Source: Paracidovorax valerianellae | GTDB lineage: Bacteria > Pseudomonadota > Gammaproteobacteria > Burkholderiales > Burkholderiaceae_C | Direction of reading: 5' to 3' | DNA length: 64,000 nt | Assembly (NCBI RefSeq): GCF_900102625.1 | Contig: NZ_FMZC01000017.1 | Location: 26,126-90,125 of the forward strand | Shown: positions 27,207 through 36,836 of the stretch, piece by piece | Numbering within the stretch: position 1 is the stretch's first letter | Layout of the letters: every line of letters starts with the position of its first letter | Made by a program: the position numbers and the translations under genes | The notes under the pieces: model-generated | The model's database searches: none | Seen by the model: the letters and a program-made list of their open reading frames with translations, nothing else | What the model was told of the DNA's origin: nothing

Positions 27207-29603
27207 TTAAGCCTGGGCCGCGCTTATTTTATCGAGCGTGATCGGAAGACTGCGGATGCGTTTGCCCGTTGCGTGGAAGATGGCGTTGCCAATGGCTGGG
27301 GCCACACCCACAACGCCAATCTCACCAACGTTCTTGCCTCCCAGCGCAGTGGCTTGCATGTCGGGGATGCCCACGGAGATCACCTGCACTTCCGGCACAT
27401 CGGCATTCACCGGTACTGCGTAGTCCGCAAAGTTGGCGTTCACGGTGCGGCCGTCGCGGCGGTCGATGTGGCCTTCTTCGAGCAGCGTCTGCCCGAGGCC
27501 CATGACCATGCCACCTATCCACTGGCTTTCGGCCAACTTCGGATTAAAGATCCGTCCGCTGTCGAAAGCGGCCACCATGCGCTTGACGCGAATCGTGCCA
27601 AAGTCCTCGTCCACGCGAACTTCCACGAACTGCGCGCACCAGCTATGGGCTGACATGCCGCCCTCGACCGCGCCCTTCAACTGAGCGAAACTGCGGTCGG
27701 CCGCGTCCTTCGTGGCTTCGGTCGCCTCTGTGGCGAAGGTGTTGCCTTCGACTTCCAGCGTACTCTTGCCGACGGCCTTCAGCAGATTAGCGATGCTGAT
27801 GCCGCCGCTCGGACGACGGGTCAGGCGGAGGGCACCGCGCTCGTAGCTCAGATCCGACGGCTTCGACATTGCCAGCGGCGATTTCGGATCGCTGGCTGCC
27901 AGTGTGCGTAGCGCTTCGATTGCGTTGAGCGCGGCCCTGGCTACGGCGCTCGCAAGGTTGTTCGCTTGTTGGGAGCCGCCGGCCAGCGCTGAGCGCGGTA
28001 GCACGGTGTCGCCCAAACGGACCACCACATTCCCGACCGGTATGTCCAGTACGTCGGCGGCCGTCTGCGCAAGAATCGTGTACGTTCCGGTGCCGATGTC
28101 GGTGCCGGCGCTGAGCACTTCGATTCGTCCATCGGCATAGAAAACGATCTTCGCTTCGCTGGCCGTTCGGATCATTGGATAAGCACCAGCAGCCATGCCA
28201 TAACCGATCAACTCGCGCCCCTCGCGCATCGACCGGGGTTTTGGATTGCGGTTCCACCACCCGATGGCCTTGGCACCTGCGGCATAGGCTTCGCGCAGTT
28301 GCCGCGTGGTCCAAGGAAGCCGGTTGCTTGGATCCTTGTCGGCCCAATTGGCTAGGCGCAGCGTGATCGGATCCATGCTAAGCGCGTAGGCTAGCTCGTC
28401 AATGGCGCTTTCGAGCGCGAAAGCGCTAGGGTTTTCGCCGGGTCCGCGCTTCCAGCCTGGCATGACGGTATGAACCGGCACCACATTCAGGCGAGACACG
28501 AAGTTGGGCGTCGCGTACATGATTTTGGTCACGTTGTTGCACGCCTCGACATGCACCTCGTCGATGGCCGTTTCATTCCAGCTCTCATGGACGATGGAGA
28601 CGATACTTCCGTCTTTCGTGGCGCCAATCGATAGGTTCTGCTTAGTCGCTGGCCGACCGCCCAGACCAGTGAAGGTCTGGGGTCGGGTGAGCGACACTTT
28701 GACGGGCCGTCCCAACTGCCGCGAGGCCGCGCAGGCTAGGCCCACGTGCGGATGCGCGCCGATCTTGGAGCCGAAGCCACCGCCTACGTAAGGAGAGATA
28801 ACTCTTACGTTCGCGATGTCGATGCCGAGCCATTCAGATATCACTCTGCGCGCGCCGCCGACCCACTGGCTCGGTTCCCAGACGGTGATCTTTCCGCTGT
28901 CCCACGACGCTATACAGGCATGTGGTTCCAGTGGCACGTTGTATTCGCGAGCCGTCGTGTAGGTGACATCTAGCCTGACATCGGCACTGGCGAGTGCGAC
29001 AGGTGCATCGCCCCAGACGGCGCCCATATCGGCAATGGTCTGAGGTTTCGCTTTCGGATCGTCCAGGTCGATGATCGGTTCAGCGTCTTCGTACCTGACC
29101 TTGAGAATGCTTGCCGCCTCGGTCGCCTGTTCCAACGTATCCGCTACGACCAGTGCGATATGCATACCGTTGAAACGCACCACGTCATCCTGCAGCGGCG
29201 TGAATTCTTCCGTAGCTCCGCCTCCCTTGCTGTAGTGAGTGGGTTTGTTCAGCTTTAACGGGTTATGCAGCGTGTAGACATCTACCACTCCCGGCAGCGC
29301 CTTTGCGGCTGAGGTGTCGATTTCGACGATGCGTCCGGCCGGCCGCGTCGATTGCACCGTGACGCCGTAGGCTATGTTTTCCAGCTTCTGCTCAATCGCG
29401 TAGCGGGCAAGCCCAGCGACTTTTAACGGGCCGTCGGCACGTGATATGGCGGCTCCGAGGACAGGCCCGCGGCTGGGAGTGAGTTCGCGCGCGAAGGCTT
29501 CATCGGACGATAAGCCTACGCCCGCCGTCGCCACCACGGCGGTGCCGACTCCGAGCTTCATGACAGCCCGGCGGCTCAATTCCAGTTCTTTGTTCTGGGT
29601 CAT
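27207..29603 (-). CDS. Molybdenum-binding large subunit, aldehyde-oxidoreductase type
   Basis: 798 residues. A twin-arginine signal (ELSRRAVMKLGVGTAVVAT) indicates export of the folded complex to the periplasm. Cofactor and active-site motifs of the xanthine-dehydrogenase family follow: GGGFGSKIGAHPH, RGPGENPSAFALESAIDELA, AGTDIGTGTYTILAQ and GGKNVGEIGV with the catalytic Glu near the C-terminus. It hydroxylates aldehydes or N-heterocycles; the substrate is not clear. It overlaps the FAD-subunit gene by four bases. It is most like PaoC or isoquinoline-oxidoreductase large subunits, but here the Tat signal is on this subunit rather than on the iron-sulphur subunit. Confidence 0.94.
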   Translation of the reverse strand: MTQNKELELSRRAVMKLGVGTAVVATAGVGLSSDEAFARELTPSRGPVLGAAISRADGPLKVAGLARYAIEQKLENIAYGVTVQSTRPAGRIVEIDTSAAKALPGVVDVYTLHNPLKLNKPTHYSKGGGATEEFTPLQDDVVRFNGMHIALVVADTLEQATEAASILKVRYEDAEPIIDLDDPKAKPQTIADMGAVWGDAPVALASADVRLDVTYTTAREYNVPLEPHACIASWDSGKITVWEPSQWVGGARRVISEWLGIDIANVRVISPYVGGGFGSKIGAHPHVGLACAASRQLGRPVKVSLTRPQTFTGLGGRPATKQNLSIGATKDGSIVSIVHESWNETAIDEVHVEACNNVTKIMYATPNFVSRLNVVPVHTVMPGWKRGPGENPSAFALESAIDELAYALSMDPITLRLANWADKDPSNRLPWTTRQLREAYAAGAKAIGWWNRNPKPRSMREGRELIGYGMAAGAYPMIRTASEAKIVFYADGRIEVLSAGTDIGTGTYTILAQTAADVLDIPVGNVVVRLGDTVLPRSALAGGSQQANNLASAVARAALNAIEALRTLAASDPKSPLAMSKPSDLSYERGALRLTRRPSGGISIANLLKAVGKSTLEVEGNTFATEATEATKDAADRSFAQLKGAVEGGMSAHSWCAQFVEVRVDEDFGTIRVKRMVAAFDSGRIFNPKLAESQWIGGMVMGLGQTLLEEGHIDRRDGRTVNANFADYAVPVNADVPEVQVISVGIPDMQATALGGKNVGEIGVVGVAPAIGNAIFHATGKRIRSLPITLDKISAAQA

Positions 29604-30592
29604 GCCACACCTCCGACAGTCATCAACGCGCGTGCCACAACCTTGGGCGCCAAGTCGATTTTGAATGCGTTATATACACTCGACTTCGCACCTTCGGCAG
29701 TAGCGCCAGAAGCTGCACGCAGCGTGGCTTCGTCGAGGATCTTGCCCTTGAGCGCGGCTTCCACTGCGCGCAGTCGCCATGGCTTCGTAGCGACGCCACC
29801 GATGGCGATGCGCACTTCCCTGATTGTCTTGCCATCGCCTTCCATCGCTAGCCCGACAGCTGCACTTGCGGCAGCGAACTCGTATGAAGCGCGGTCGCGT
29901 ACCTTCAGGTAGTGCGAGCGTCGTAGCACTTCCGAGCGAGGCACTTCGATTCCCAAGATGATCTCGCCTGAAGCCAAGCTGGTTTCCAGATGAGGTGTGT
30001 GCCCGGGGAGCAAGAAGAACTCATCAATAGGAATGCTCCGTTCGACGGCGCCCTTGACAATGACTCTGGCATCAAACGCGGCCAGCGCCACAGCGAAGTC
30101 GCCCGGGTAGATCGCTATACACGCATCGCTGGTGCCCAGCACAGCATGATTTCGATTGATGCCGCTCAGTGCCGCGCAGCCAGATCCGGGCGTGCGCTTA
30201 TTGCAGTTGGGATAAGCGCCCGGGTCGCGAAAATACATGCAGCGTGTGCGTTGCATCAAGTTTCCGCCGATTGAGGCCATATTGCGCAACTGCGCCGAAG
30301 CAGCGCGCCAGAGGCTTTCCGACAATACCGGTGCGGCCGCCTTGATGTCGGCATGGTCGGCAACCTTGCTCATCTTCGCGAGTGCTCCGACGCGGATGGC
30401 ATTGGTTGACACGGTGATGCTATCGATCCCGTCGATGCGCGTGATGTCGATTACGCGCGATGGCCGCTCGACATTGAGCTTCATGAGGTCGAGCAGGGTA
30501 GTGCCGCCCGCAAGCAATTTCGTTTCTGGCTGGGCGGCTTCAAAGCTGGCCGCAGAGACAGTGTCTGCGCGAAAATAGTCGAACTGTTTCAC
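29600..30592 (-). CDS. FAD-binding subunit, aldehyde-oxidoreductase type (PaoB-like)
   Basis: 330 residues. FAD contacts KLLAGGTTLLDLMKLN and SIGGNLMQRTRC are those of the family. An insert with four cysteines (CMYFRDPGAYPNCNKRTPGSGC, about residues 117-138) matches the extra 4Fe-4S site of PaoB-type subunits. It passes electrons from the iron-sulphur clusters to FAD. It overlaps both neighbours by four bases (ATGA), so the three subunits are made in step. Confidence 0.93.
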   Translation of the reverse strand: MKQFDYFRADTVSAASFEAAQPETKLLAGGTTLLDLMKLNVERPSRVIDITRIDGIDSITVSTNAIRVGALAKMSKVADHADIKAAAPVLSESLWRAASAQLRNMASIGGNLMQRTRCMYFRDPGAYPNCNKRTPGSGCAALSGINRNHAVLGTSDACIAIYPGDFAVALAAFDARVIVKGAVERSIPIDEFFLLPGHTPHLETSLASGEIILGIEVPRSEVLRRSHYLKVRDRASYEFAAASAAVGLAMEGDGKTIREVRIAIGGVATKPWRLRAVEAALKGKILDEATLRAASGATAEGAKSSVYNAFKIDLAPKVVARALMTVGGVA

Positions 30593-31080
30593 AGCGTAGC
30601 TCCTTTCTTGACGCGGTCTGCGGCATCGTGTACCGCTACAACAATGTTCGAGTAGGCGCCGCAGCGGCAGATGTTGCCGCTCATATATTCACGAATCTCG
30701 TCTTTCGAATTGGCATGGCCTTCGCGGATGCAGGCAATGGCGGACATGATCTGCCCCGGCGTGCAGTAGCCGCACTGGAATGCGTCGTGTTCGATGAACG
30801 CGGCCTGTACAACGTGCATCAGTCCATCGCTATTTTGAAGTCCTTCGATGGTCGTGATCTGACGGCCTTCGGCCTGCGCGGCGAGGGTGAGGCAACTGAG
30901 CACTCGTTCACCATCGACATGGACGGTACAGGCGCCGCACTGGCCTTGGTCGCAGCCCTTCTTGGTACCGGGCAGAAAGGCATGTTCGCGCAGGGCATCG
31001 AGCAAGGTGGTGCGACTGTCCAGTCGTAGGTCCTGGCGCCGGCCGTTGACCTCGAGCGTTAGGGGGTGAAGGGCTGACAT
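30589..31080 (-). CDS. 2Fe-2S subunit, aldehyde-oxidoreductase type (PaoA-like)
   Basis: 163 residues. The N-terminal ferredoxin-type 2Fe-2S motif GCDQGQCGACTVHVDGERVLSC is followed by the helical second cluster motif QCGYCTPGQ and NICRCGAY. AAGGAGATTGAG directly precedes the ATG at 31080. There is no signal peptide, unlike E. coli PaoA, which carries the Tat signal. It is the first of the three subunit genes and starts ten bases after the SDR stop. Confidence 0.95.
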   Translation of the reverse strand: MSALHPLTLEVNGRRQDLRLDSRTTLLDALREHAFLPGTKKGCDQGQCGACTVHVDGERVLSCLTLAAQAEGRQITTIEGLQNSDGLMHVVQAAFIEHDAFQCGYCTPGQIMSAIACIREGHANSKDEIREYMSGNICRCGAYSNIVVAVHDAADRVKKGATL

Positions 31081-31090
31081 CTCAATCTCC

Positions 31091-31933
31091 TTAAAGGGCG
31101 GTGACCAGCGAAGCTGACAGCTCGCGGTGCGCGTTGATCTGTGAAAGCAACGCGTGGGCTTTTGCTTCGATAGGCTGCATTGCATCGGTGCCCGCCACAA
31201 AACGCCTCGGTGGCTTTTCAAGTACTGCCAGTTGCACCAATGCGCTCGCAAGCTTCACTGGGTCGCCCGGCTGCTTGCCATCCAGACTGGAAAGATAGGC
31301 GATCGTCCCTGCGGTGCGGTCTGCGTAATCGTCGATTGAAGGCATTGCGAATGTCGTGGAACCGTTTGACAACAATTCGGTCCGGAAGAAGCCCGGTTCG
31401 ACCAGCATCGTTGCGATACCGAACGGTTCGATTTCTGGCGAGAGCGACTCCATCCAGCCCTCGACGCCGAATTTTCCCGCCGCATAGCCTGTGCAGAATG
31501 TCCCACCGACGAGACCTGCAGTCGATGAAATCGTGAGGACGAGTCCGGCGCGCTGATTTCGCATCACCGGCAACACAGCGCGTGTGACGTTCATTGGGCC
31601 GAAAAGCAAGGTCTCGATCTGCTGTCGAATCTGATCCGGGCTGAGCTCCTCGAAGAAACCGGCGTAAAAGTTGCCGGCGTTGTTGACAAGCACATCAATG
31701 CGCCCGAAGCGCGCTATGGCCGCTGCAGCGGCGGCCGTCGCGTCGTCTGCATCTGTGATGTCCAGCTTCACCGTCAGGAGCTTGTCATGCGAGCCGAGCG
31801 CTGCATCCAGTTTTTTTGGGTCGCGACCTGTAGCGACCACTGCGTGTCCAGCCGACAGGGCCGAGCGAACGATGTCCGCTCCGAGGCCGCGGCCGGCACC
31901 GGTGATCAGCCATACTTTTTCATTTAAAGACAT
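31091..31933 (-). CDS. Short-chain dehydrogenase/reductase
   Basis: 280 residues, classical SDR. TGAGRGLG (11-18) binds the dinucleotide. DITD, NNAGN, the Ser of ISSTAG and the catalytic YAAGK (Y-x-x-x-K) are present. ATGRDP after strand 2 suggests NADP(H). Second gene of the six-gene operon, 44 bases after the reductase gene upstream. It may make or remove the carbonyl acted on by the molybdoenzyme; this is inferred from the operon only. Confidence 0.93.
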   Translation of the reverse strand: MSLNEKVWLITGAGRGLGADIVRSALSAGHAVVATGRDPKKLDAALGSHDKLLTVKLDITDADDATAAAAAAIARFGRIDVLVNNAGNFYAGFFEELSPDQIRQQIETLLFGPMNVTRAVLPVMRNQRAGLVLTISSTAGLVGGTFCTGYAAGKFGVEGWMESLSPEIEPFGIATMLVEPGFFRTELLSNGSTTFAMPSIDDYADRTAGTIAYLSSLDGKQPGDPVKLASALVQLAVLEKPPRRFVAGTDAMQPIEAKAHALLSQINAHRELSASLVTAL

Positions 31934-31977
31934 TGTGTTCCTTGGTTCGTTAGTGGCGCGTCATCAATCCCGTCACG

Positions 31978-33102
31978 CTAGGGCCATAAGAGTTCAGTAG
32001 AAAGCGGTTTGGTTTTGGGCCGCCAGTTCTCGAGCCAGTACGCATAGGGCGTCGGAAGAACTTGTTCGAGGAGTCCAAGCTCAAGCGCCGCGTGGCGGGG
32101 CCAATGCGGGTTGTCAAGCAGCCGTCGCGCCACCATCACGAAATCGATTTTTTTCTCGCGCACCGCGCGGTCTGCGTCTTTTGCATCGGTGATTAGCCAA
32201 CTAGTGGTCGCCTTCAAACCCGTTTCTAGCGCGACTCGCGCGGCGGTATCGATCAGCAGGTTCGGTGTCCATGGCACAGGCGCGAGCGTGGAAAACCCGA
32301 TACCCACGTCAACGAGGTCTAAGCCCTCGGCCCTGAGCCACTGAAGGACCGTAATGGACTCGGACAAATTTGCATCGTCTTTGCCGTCGAATTCCAGGAC
32401 GCCGAGACGCACAGCCAACGGTAAGTGCGCAGGCCACACGCGCCGAACAGCGGCAATGGTCTCGACGAGGAAGCGAGCCCTGTTCTCCAGACTGCCACCA
32501 TAGGCATCGTCGCGATGATTCGAGTGCGGCGATAGGAAGCTTTGTGCCAAAAAGCCGTGGGCGAAATGCAACTCCAGCCACTGAAAGCCGGCCGTCAAGG
32601 CGCGCTGGGCGGCATCTATAAAGTTTTGTTGGGCCCGATGAATGTCTTTGAGACTCATCGCCCTTGGCACATGGGGGTGGTTCGCGATCAGTGGTAGGGC
32701 GGACGGCGCGATGGGTTGCCATGCTTGCGGTTCGCTCGAAGTGATTGGCACACCACCTTCCCATGGTGGAGTACAGCCACCCTTGCGTCCCGCGTGGCCG
32801 AGTTGGATGCCCGGGACAGCGCCCCCCTTTGTAATCGCCTGCGCGATGGCCGAAAGACCTTCGATGTGCGAATTGTTCCAGAGGCCCAAGTCTCCGATCG
32901 TTATCCGGCCTTCTGGAGACACCGCTGTGGCTTCAACCATCACTAGCCCTGCGCCACCCCGTGCCAATGCCGTGTAGTGAGGCGTGTGCCAATCGGTAAT
33001 CCGGCCCTCCTGATCGGCTTGGTACTGGCACATCGGGGATGCAGCGATGCGGTTGCGAAGGGTGATTTCCTTCAGGGTGAAACGGTCGAACAGGCCGGGC
33101 AT
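31978..33102 (-). CDS. Old yellow enzyme family NADH:flavin oxidoreductase (YqjM-like)
   Basis: 374 residues. An FMN (beta/alpha)8 barrel: FDRFTLKEITLRNRIAASPM with Cys next to it (MCQYQAD), GIQLGHAGRKGG, WLELHFAHGFLAQSF followed by SPHSNHRDDAYGG and SLENRARF, and FVMVARRLLDNPHWP. These are landmarks of YqjM-type ene-reductases, which reduce activated C=C bonds. ATG 33102 has AAGGACTATCG upstream; the frame extends 12 codons to a GTG. It is the first gene of the operon and divergent from a LysR gene, its probable regulator. Confidence 0.93.
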   Translation of the reverse strand: MPGLFDRFTLKEITLRNRIAASPMCQYQADQEGRITDWHTPHYTALARGGAGLVMVEATAVSPEGRITIGDLGLWNNSHIEGLSAIAQAITKGGAVPGIQLGHAGRKGGCTPPWEGGVPITSSEPQAWQPIAPSALPLIANHPHVPRAMSLKDIHRAQQNFIDAAQRALTAGFQWLELHFAHGFLAQSFLSPHSNHRDDAYGGSLENRARFLVETIAAVRRVWPAHLPLAVRLGVLEFDGKDDANLSESITVLQWLRAEGLDLVDVGIGFSTLAPVPWTPNLLIDTAARVALETGLKATTSWLITDAKDADRAVREKKIDFVMVARRLLDNPHWPRHAALELGLLEQVLPTPYAYWLENWRPKTKPLSTELLWP

Positions 33103-33174
33103 CGATAGTCCTTGTAATAGCGCCACTGTAGAAGTCACCGTTCAAAAGAAAAATGGCCTTACACCGAATGCCTC

Positions 33175-33191
33175 TTGAAGATAATCTTCAA
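33175..33191. promoter_or_regulatory. 17-bp perfect palindrome before a LysR start
   Basis: TTGAAGAT-A-ATCTTCAA, arms 33175-33182 and 33184-33191, ending one base before the LysR ATG (33193). It is likely an operator for the regulator's own control or for the divergent operon. Symmetry is seen directly; the role is inferred. Confidence 0.65.
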
Positions 33192-33192
33192 T

Positions 33193-34089
33193 ATGAAACT
33201 CAAACAGCTCGACGGACTGATCGCATTTTGGAAGGTGGCGGAGCACAAAGGTTTCAGCTCGGCAGCTGCAGAACTGGAGGTTTCGCCTTCCGCATTGAGC
33301 CAAGCCATCCGGCACCTTGAAGCCCGCCTCGGAGTCAGGCTGCTGAACAGAACCACACGAAGCTTGAGCCTGACTGAGGCCGGAGAAGCCTACCTTGCGA
33401 GGGTGGGGCCCGCGCTGGGGCAGGTCGTTGAAGCGGGTGAAGAGCTCAACGTGATGCAGAGCCGGCCGGCCGGTACGCTGCGGCTCAATGCCGCTCGAGT
33501 ATCGATTGCCATGGTGCTACAGCAGCAGCTAGCCGGGTTTTTTCGAGAGAACCCGCAGGTGCACATTGAATTGACCAACGACGAAGGTTTCGTCGATATC
33601 GTGGCACGCGGGTTCGATGCTGGAATCCGTTTGGGAGAAAGCGTTCAGCAGGACATGGTGGCTGTTCCTCTCGGCGGACCGGTGACGATGGCCGTGGTCG
33701 GTTCACCTGAGTACTTGAAGCGGGTGCCGGCGCCACGTCATCCGAATGACCTTGCGCGCCACAACTGCGTGCGGTTTCGAGGCTTAGGCTCAGGGGCGAT
33801 TTACAAATGGGAGTTTGAAATCGAAGGCCGTCCGGTGGAGTACGAAGTGCAGGGCAGCTTGACTATCTCAGACTCGTTATTCGGCCTGGACGCCGCTCTC
33901 GAAGGTGTTGGGCTTGCCTACACATTTGAGGGATTGGCGGCTCCTCTGGTCAAGTCAAAACGCCTGACACGCGTTTTGACCAAGTTTTCGCCGACATTTC
34001 CAGGTTTTTATTTGTACTACCCAAGTCGGCATGATCAGCCAACGAAGCTGAAGGCCTTGATTGACTTCGTAAGGCAATCGGCGAAGTAG
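33193..34089 (+). CDS. LysR-family regulator of the molybdoenzyme operon
   Basis: 298 residues. The N-terminal winged helix (LIAFWKVAEHKGFSSAAAEL, VSPSALSQAIRHLEARLG, VRLLNRTTRSLSLTEAG) is followed by a LysR substrate-binding domain with IELTNDEGFVDIVARGFDAG. It belongs to the large subgroup that controls divergent oxidoreductase genes. Start 33193 follows the palindrome; a TTG six codons earlier lies within it. GC content is close to that of the operon, so regulator and operon were probably acquired together. Confidence 0.92.
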   Translation: MKLKQLDGLIAFWKVAEHKGFSSAAAELEVSPSALSQAIRHLEARLGVRLLNRTTRSLSLTEAGEAYLARVGPALGQVVEAGEELNVMQSRPAGTLRLNAARVSIAMVLQQQLAGFFRENPQVHIELTNDEGFVDIVARGFDAGIRLGESVQQDMVAVPLGGPVTMAVVGSPEYLKRVPAPRHPNDLARHNCVRFRGLGSGAIYKWEFEIEGRPVEYEVQGSLTISDSLFGLDAALEGVGLAYTFEGLAAPLVKSKRLTRVLTKFSPTFPGFYLYYPSRHDQPTKLKALIDFVRQSAK

Positions 34090-34163
34090 CTAACAGCGTT
34101 TGCGCCGCAGGTACGAGTTTCCTGTCAGCGTTTATAGCGATGGCGGAAAACGTGAAACCGCTA

Positions 34164-35633
34164 TCAGGTCCACGAGCGCACTTTGACGAAATCTGCCATC
34201 CGGCAGCACACGGGCGCGGGCGGCAGCCCGCCCACCTCGGCCGGCGTGGCCACCGATTCGCCGGGCGGTAGCATGCGCGCCTGGCGCCAGCGGCCGAATC
34301 GGTAATACGCCATCGACATCAGCATGGCGCACAGCGCGCTGGCCGGAAAGCTCCACCAGATTGCGTCCGCGCCCAGCCAGGGCTGCAGCCCGTAGGCGAT
34401 CGGCAGGCGGATGCCCCACAGCGCCAGGCCCAGGATGATGAGTGGCGGCACCACCGCCCCCGTCGCCCGCACCACGCCCGAAAGCACGAAGGTCACGCCG
34501 AAGAACAGGAACGATCCCACCGCGATGTGGTTCAGGTGCCGCGCCGCTTCCAGCGAAGCGCTGCCCTCGGGCAGAAAGAGCGACAGCGCCATGCGGTCAA
34601 GCAGGATGAGCGGCGCGATCAGCGCCCCCGTGAGCACGAAGTTGAACAGCGTGCCGCTGCGCGCGACGCCGTCCACCCGGTCCCAGCGGCCGGCACCCAC
34701 GTTCTGCGCGGCCATCGACGAGCACGCGGCGCCGATCGCCATGGCCGGCATCTGCACGTAGGTCCACAACTGCAGCGCCGCGCCGTAGGCCGACGCGGTG
34801 ACCACGCCCTGCGCGTTGACCATGCCCATCACCATCAGCATGGCCAGCGAGATCATCACCATCTGCACGCCCATCGGAATGCCCTTGACGACCAGCGCCC
34901 GCAGGATGGCCGGGTCGGGCACGAACAGCCGCCATTGCGCGCGGCCGATCCACAGCGGGTGGCGCCGGTAGCGCAGCCACGCCAGCAGCGCCGCGAAGCT
35001 CAAGGCGTTGGCCACCAGCGTGGCCATGGCCGAGCCCGCTATGCCCATGCGCGGCAGCGGCCCCAGGCCGAAGATGAGCAGCGGGTTCAGCGCCGTGTCC
35101 AGCACCACCACCAGCAGCAGTAAGAGAAACGGGGTGCGCGTGTCGCCCGCGCCGCGCAGCACCGCCGAGATGAAAGCGAACAGGTACAGCAGCGGAATGG
35201 CCAGGAACAGCGTGCGCAGGTAGGCCTCGGCCAGTGGCAGCGCGTCGGGCGGCGTGCCCATCCAGCCCAGGATCTCGCGCGACAGCGGCAGGCCCATCAG
35301 GGCGATGAGCACCGAGGTGCCCCCGAAGAATGTGGCGCTGGTGCCCATCACGCGCTGGGCCTGCGCGAGATTCTTCGCGCCCATGGCCTGGGCCACGAGG
35401 ATGGTGGCCGCCATGCCCACGCCGAACACGGCGCCGATCAGCAGGAACAGGATGTTGTTGGCATTCGCCGTGGCGGTGAGCGCCGCCTCGCCCAGGTAGC
35501 GCCCGACCCAGATGGCGTTGATCGATCCGTTGAGGGACTGCAGCACGTTGCCCGCGAGGATGGGCAACGCGAACACCAGCAGCGTGCGGCCGATGGGGCC
35601 TTGGGTCAGGTCGCGCGTGGGGGGCTTGGGCAT
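34164..35633 (-). CDS. MATE-family efflux transporter
   Basis: 489 residues with twelve hydrophobic helices in two halves. Family signs: GPIGRTLLVFALPILAGN at the N-terminus, QSLNGSINAIWVGRYLGEAAL (helix 2), VAQAMGAKNLAQAQR, LRGAGDTRTPF, and in the second half AAQNVGAGRWDRV and SGVVRATGAVVPP. MATE pumps export drugs or metabolites using sodium or protons. The start (35633, MPKPPTRDLTQGP) fits the family. High GC resumes with this gene, which marks the right side of the lower-GC segment. Confidence 0.93.
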   Translation of the reverse strand: MPKPPTRDLTQGPIGRTLLVFALPILAGNVLQSLNGSINAIWVGRYLGEAALTATANANNILFLLIGAVFGVGMAATILVAQAMGAKNLAQAQRVMGTSATFFGGTSVLIALMGLPLSREILGWMGTPPDALPLAEAYLRTLFLAIPLLYLFAFISAVLRGAGDTRTPFLLLLLVVVLDTALNPLLIFGLGPLPRMGIAGSAMATLVANALSFAALLAWLRYRRHPLWIGRAQWRLFVPDPAILRALVVKGIPMGVQMVMISLAMLMVMGMVNAQGVVTASAYGAALQLWTYVQMPAMAIGAACSSMAAQNVGAGRWDRVDGVARSGTLFNFVLTGALIAPLILLDRMALSLFLPEGSASLEAARHLNHIAVGSFLFFGVTFVLSGVVRATGAVVPPLIILGLALWGIRLPIAYGLQPWLGADAIWWSFPASALCAMLMSMAYYRFGRWRQARMLPPGESVATPAEVGGLPPAPVCCRMADFVKVRSWT

Positions 35634-35726
35634 GCGGCATGGTGCCAGCGCCCACGGTACCCGGGCTGTCGGCCGATGCCGGCAACTTTCCGGCACGGAA
35701 TCGCGGCTCTGCCGGCACAGCGGCGA

Positions 35727-36743
35727 TCAGAACCCCTGCAGCACGACCTTGCCCATGGCGCGGCCGCTTTCCACCAGCGCGTGGGCCTGGCGCAGGTGGG
35801 CCGCGTCGATGCGTCCGCCATCGGTGGTGAAGGTGCTGCGCAGCCGGCCCGCATCCAGAAGGCGCGCCACTTCGGCCAGCAACTCGCCCTGGCGGTGCAG
35901 GTCGGGCGTGCCGAACAGCGAGCGCGTGAACATCATTTCCCAGTGCAGCGAAATGCTCTTGCGCTTGAGGGGCATCACGTCCAGCGAGGGCATGTCGTCG
36001 ATCACCGTGATCTGCCCCTGGGGCCGCACGCATTCCACATATTGGGCCATGTAGGTCGGCGTGTGGGTGAGCGACGCCACGTGGTCCACCTGCGGCAAGC
36101 CCAGGGCCGCCAGTTGCGGGGCGAGCGGCTGGTGGTGGTCGATCACGTCGTGCGCGCCCATGTCCAGGCACCACTGGCGCGTTTCGGGCCGCGAGGCGGT
36201 GGCGATCACGCGCAGGCCCGTCAACTGGCGCGCCAGTTGGATGAGGATCGAGCCGACCCCGCCCGCGCCGCCCACGACCAGCAGGGACTGCCCCGCCGCC
36301 GCGCCATCGCCAGCCGGAATGCGCAAGCGGTCGAACAGGATCTCCCACGCCGTGATGGCGGTCAGCGGCATCGCAGCGGCCTGGGCATCCGAAAGCGTTG
36401 CGGGCGCAGGCGCGGCGATGCGTGCATCCACCGCGTGCAGTTCGGCATTGGCGCCGGGGCGGTCGATGGCGCCGGCGTAATACACGCGGTCGCCCACCGC
36501 GAAACCCTGCACCGCGCTGCCCAGCGCCTGCACGGTGCCCACCGCGTCCCAGCCCAGCACCTTCGGCGAACCCGCCTCGGGCGCCGCGCTGGCGCGCACT
36601 TTCGTGTCCACGGGATTGACCGACACCGCCTGCACGCGCACCAGCAGATCGTGCTTGCCAGGCGTGGGCTCGGGAAGGTCCAGATCCACCAGGGCTTCAG
36701 GGTGGTCGATGGCATGGGGGGCGTGGTAGCCGATGGCTTTCAT
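35727..36743 (-). CDS. Zinc-binding alcohol dehydrogenase family / quinone oxidoreductase
   Basis: 338 residues of the medium-chain dehydrogenase/reductase family. MKAIGYHA at the start, VSVNPVDTKVRA, VLGWDAVGTV, VGDRVYYAG and the NADPH-binding LLVVGGAGGVGSILIQLAR are visible. The Cys ligands of the structural zinc are absent, so it is closer to quinone reductase-like members (YhdH/QorB types). GGAG sits 8-10 bases before ATG 36743. Divergent from a LysR gene at 36843, the probable regulator. Confidence 0.92.
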   Translation of the reverse strand: MKAIGYHAPHAIDHPEALVDLDLPEPTPGKHDLLVRVQAVSVNPVDTKVRASAAPEAGSPKVLGWDAVGTVQALGSAVQGFAVGDRVYYAGAIDRPGANAELHAVDARIAAPAPATLSDAQAAAMPLTAITAWEILFDRLRIPAGDGAAAGQSLLVVGGAGGVGSILIQLARQLTGLRVIATASRPETRQWCLDMGAHDVIDHHQPLAPQLAALGLPQVDHVASLTHTPTYMAQYVECVRPQGQITVIDDMPSLDVMPLKRKSISLHWEMMFTRSLFGTPDLHRQGELLAEVARLLDAGRLRSTFTTDGGRIDAAHLRQAHALVESGRAMGKVVLQGF

Positions 36744-36836
36744 GTGCAACTCCGTCAAAAAAGAAGAAAAGAAACAGCGATGCACGCACTGTAGGTTGGC
36801 AAAATGGATTTGATAAGACCGTTGAATTTCTATCTA

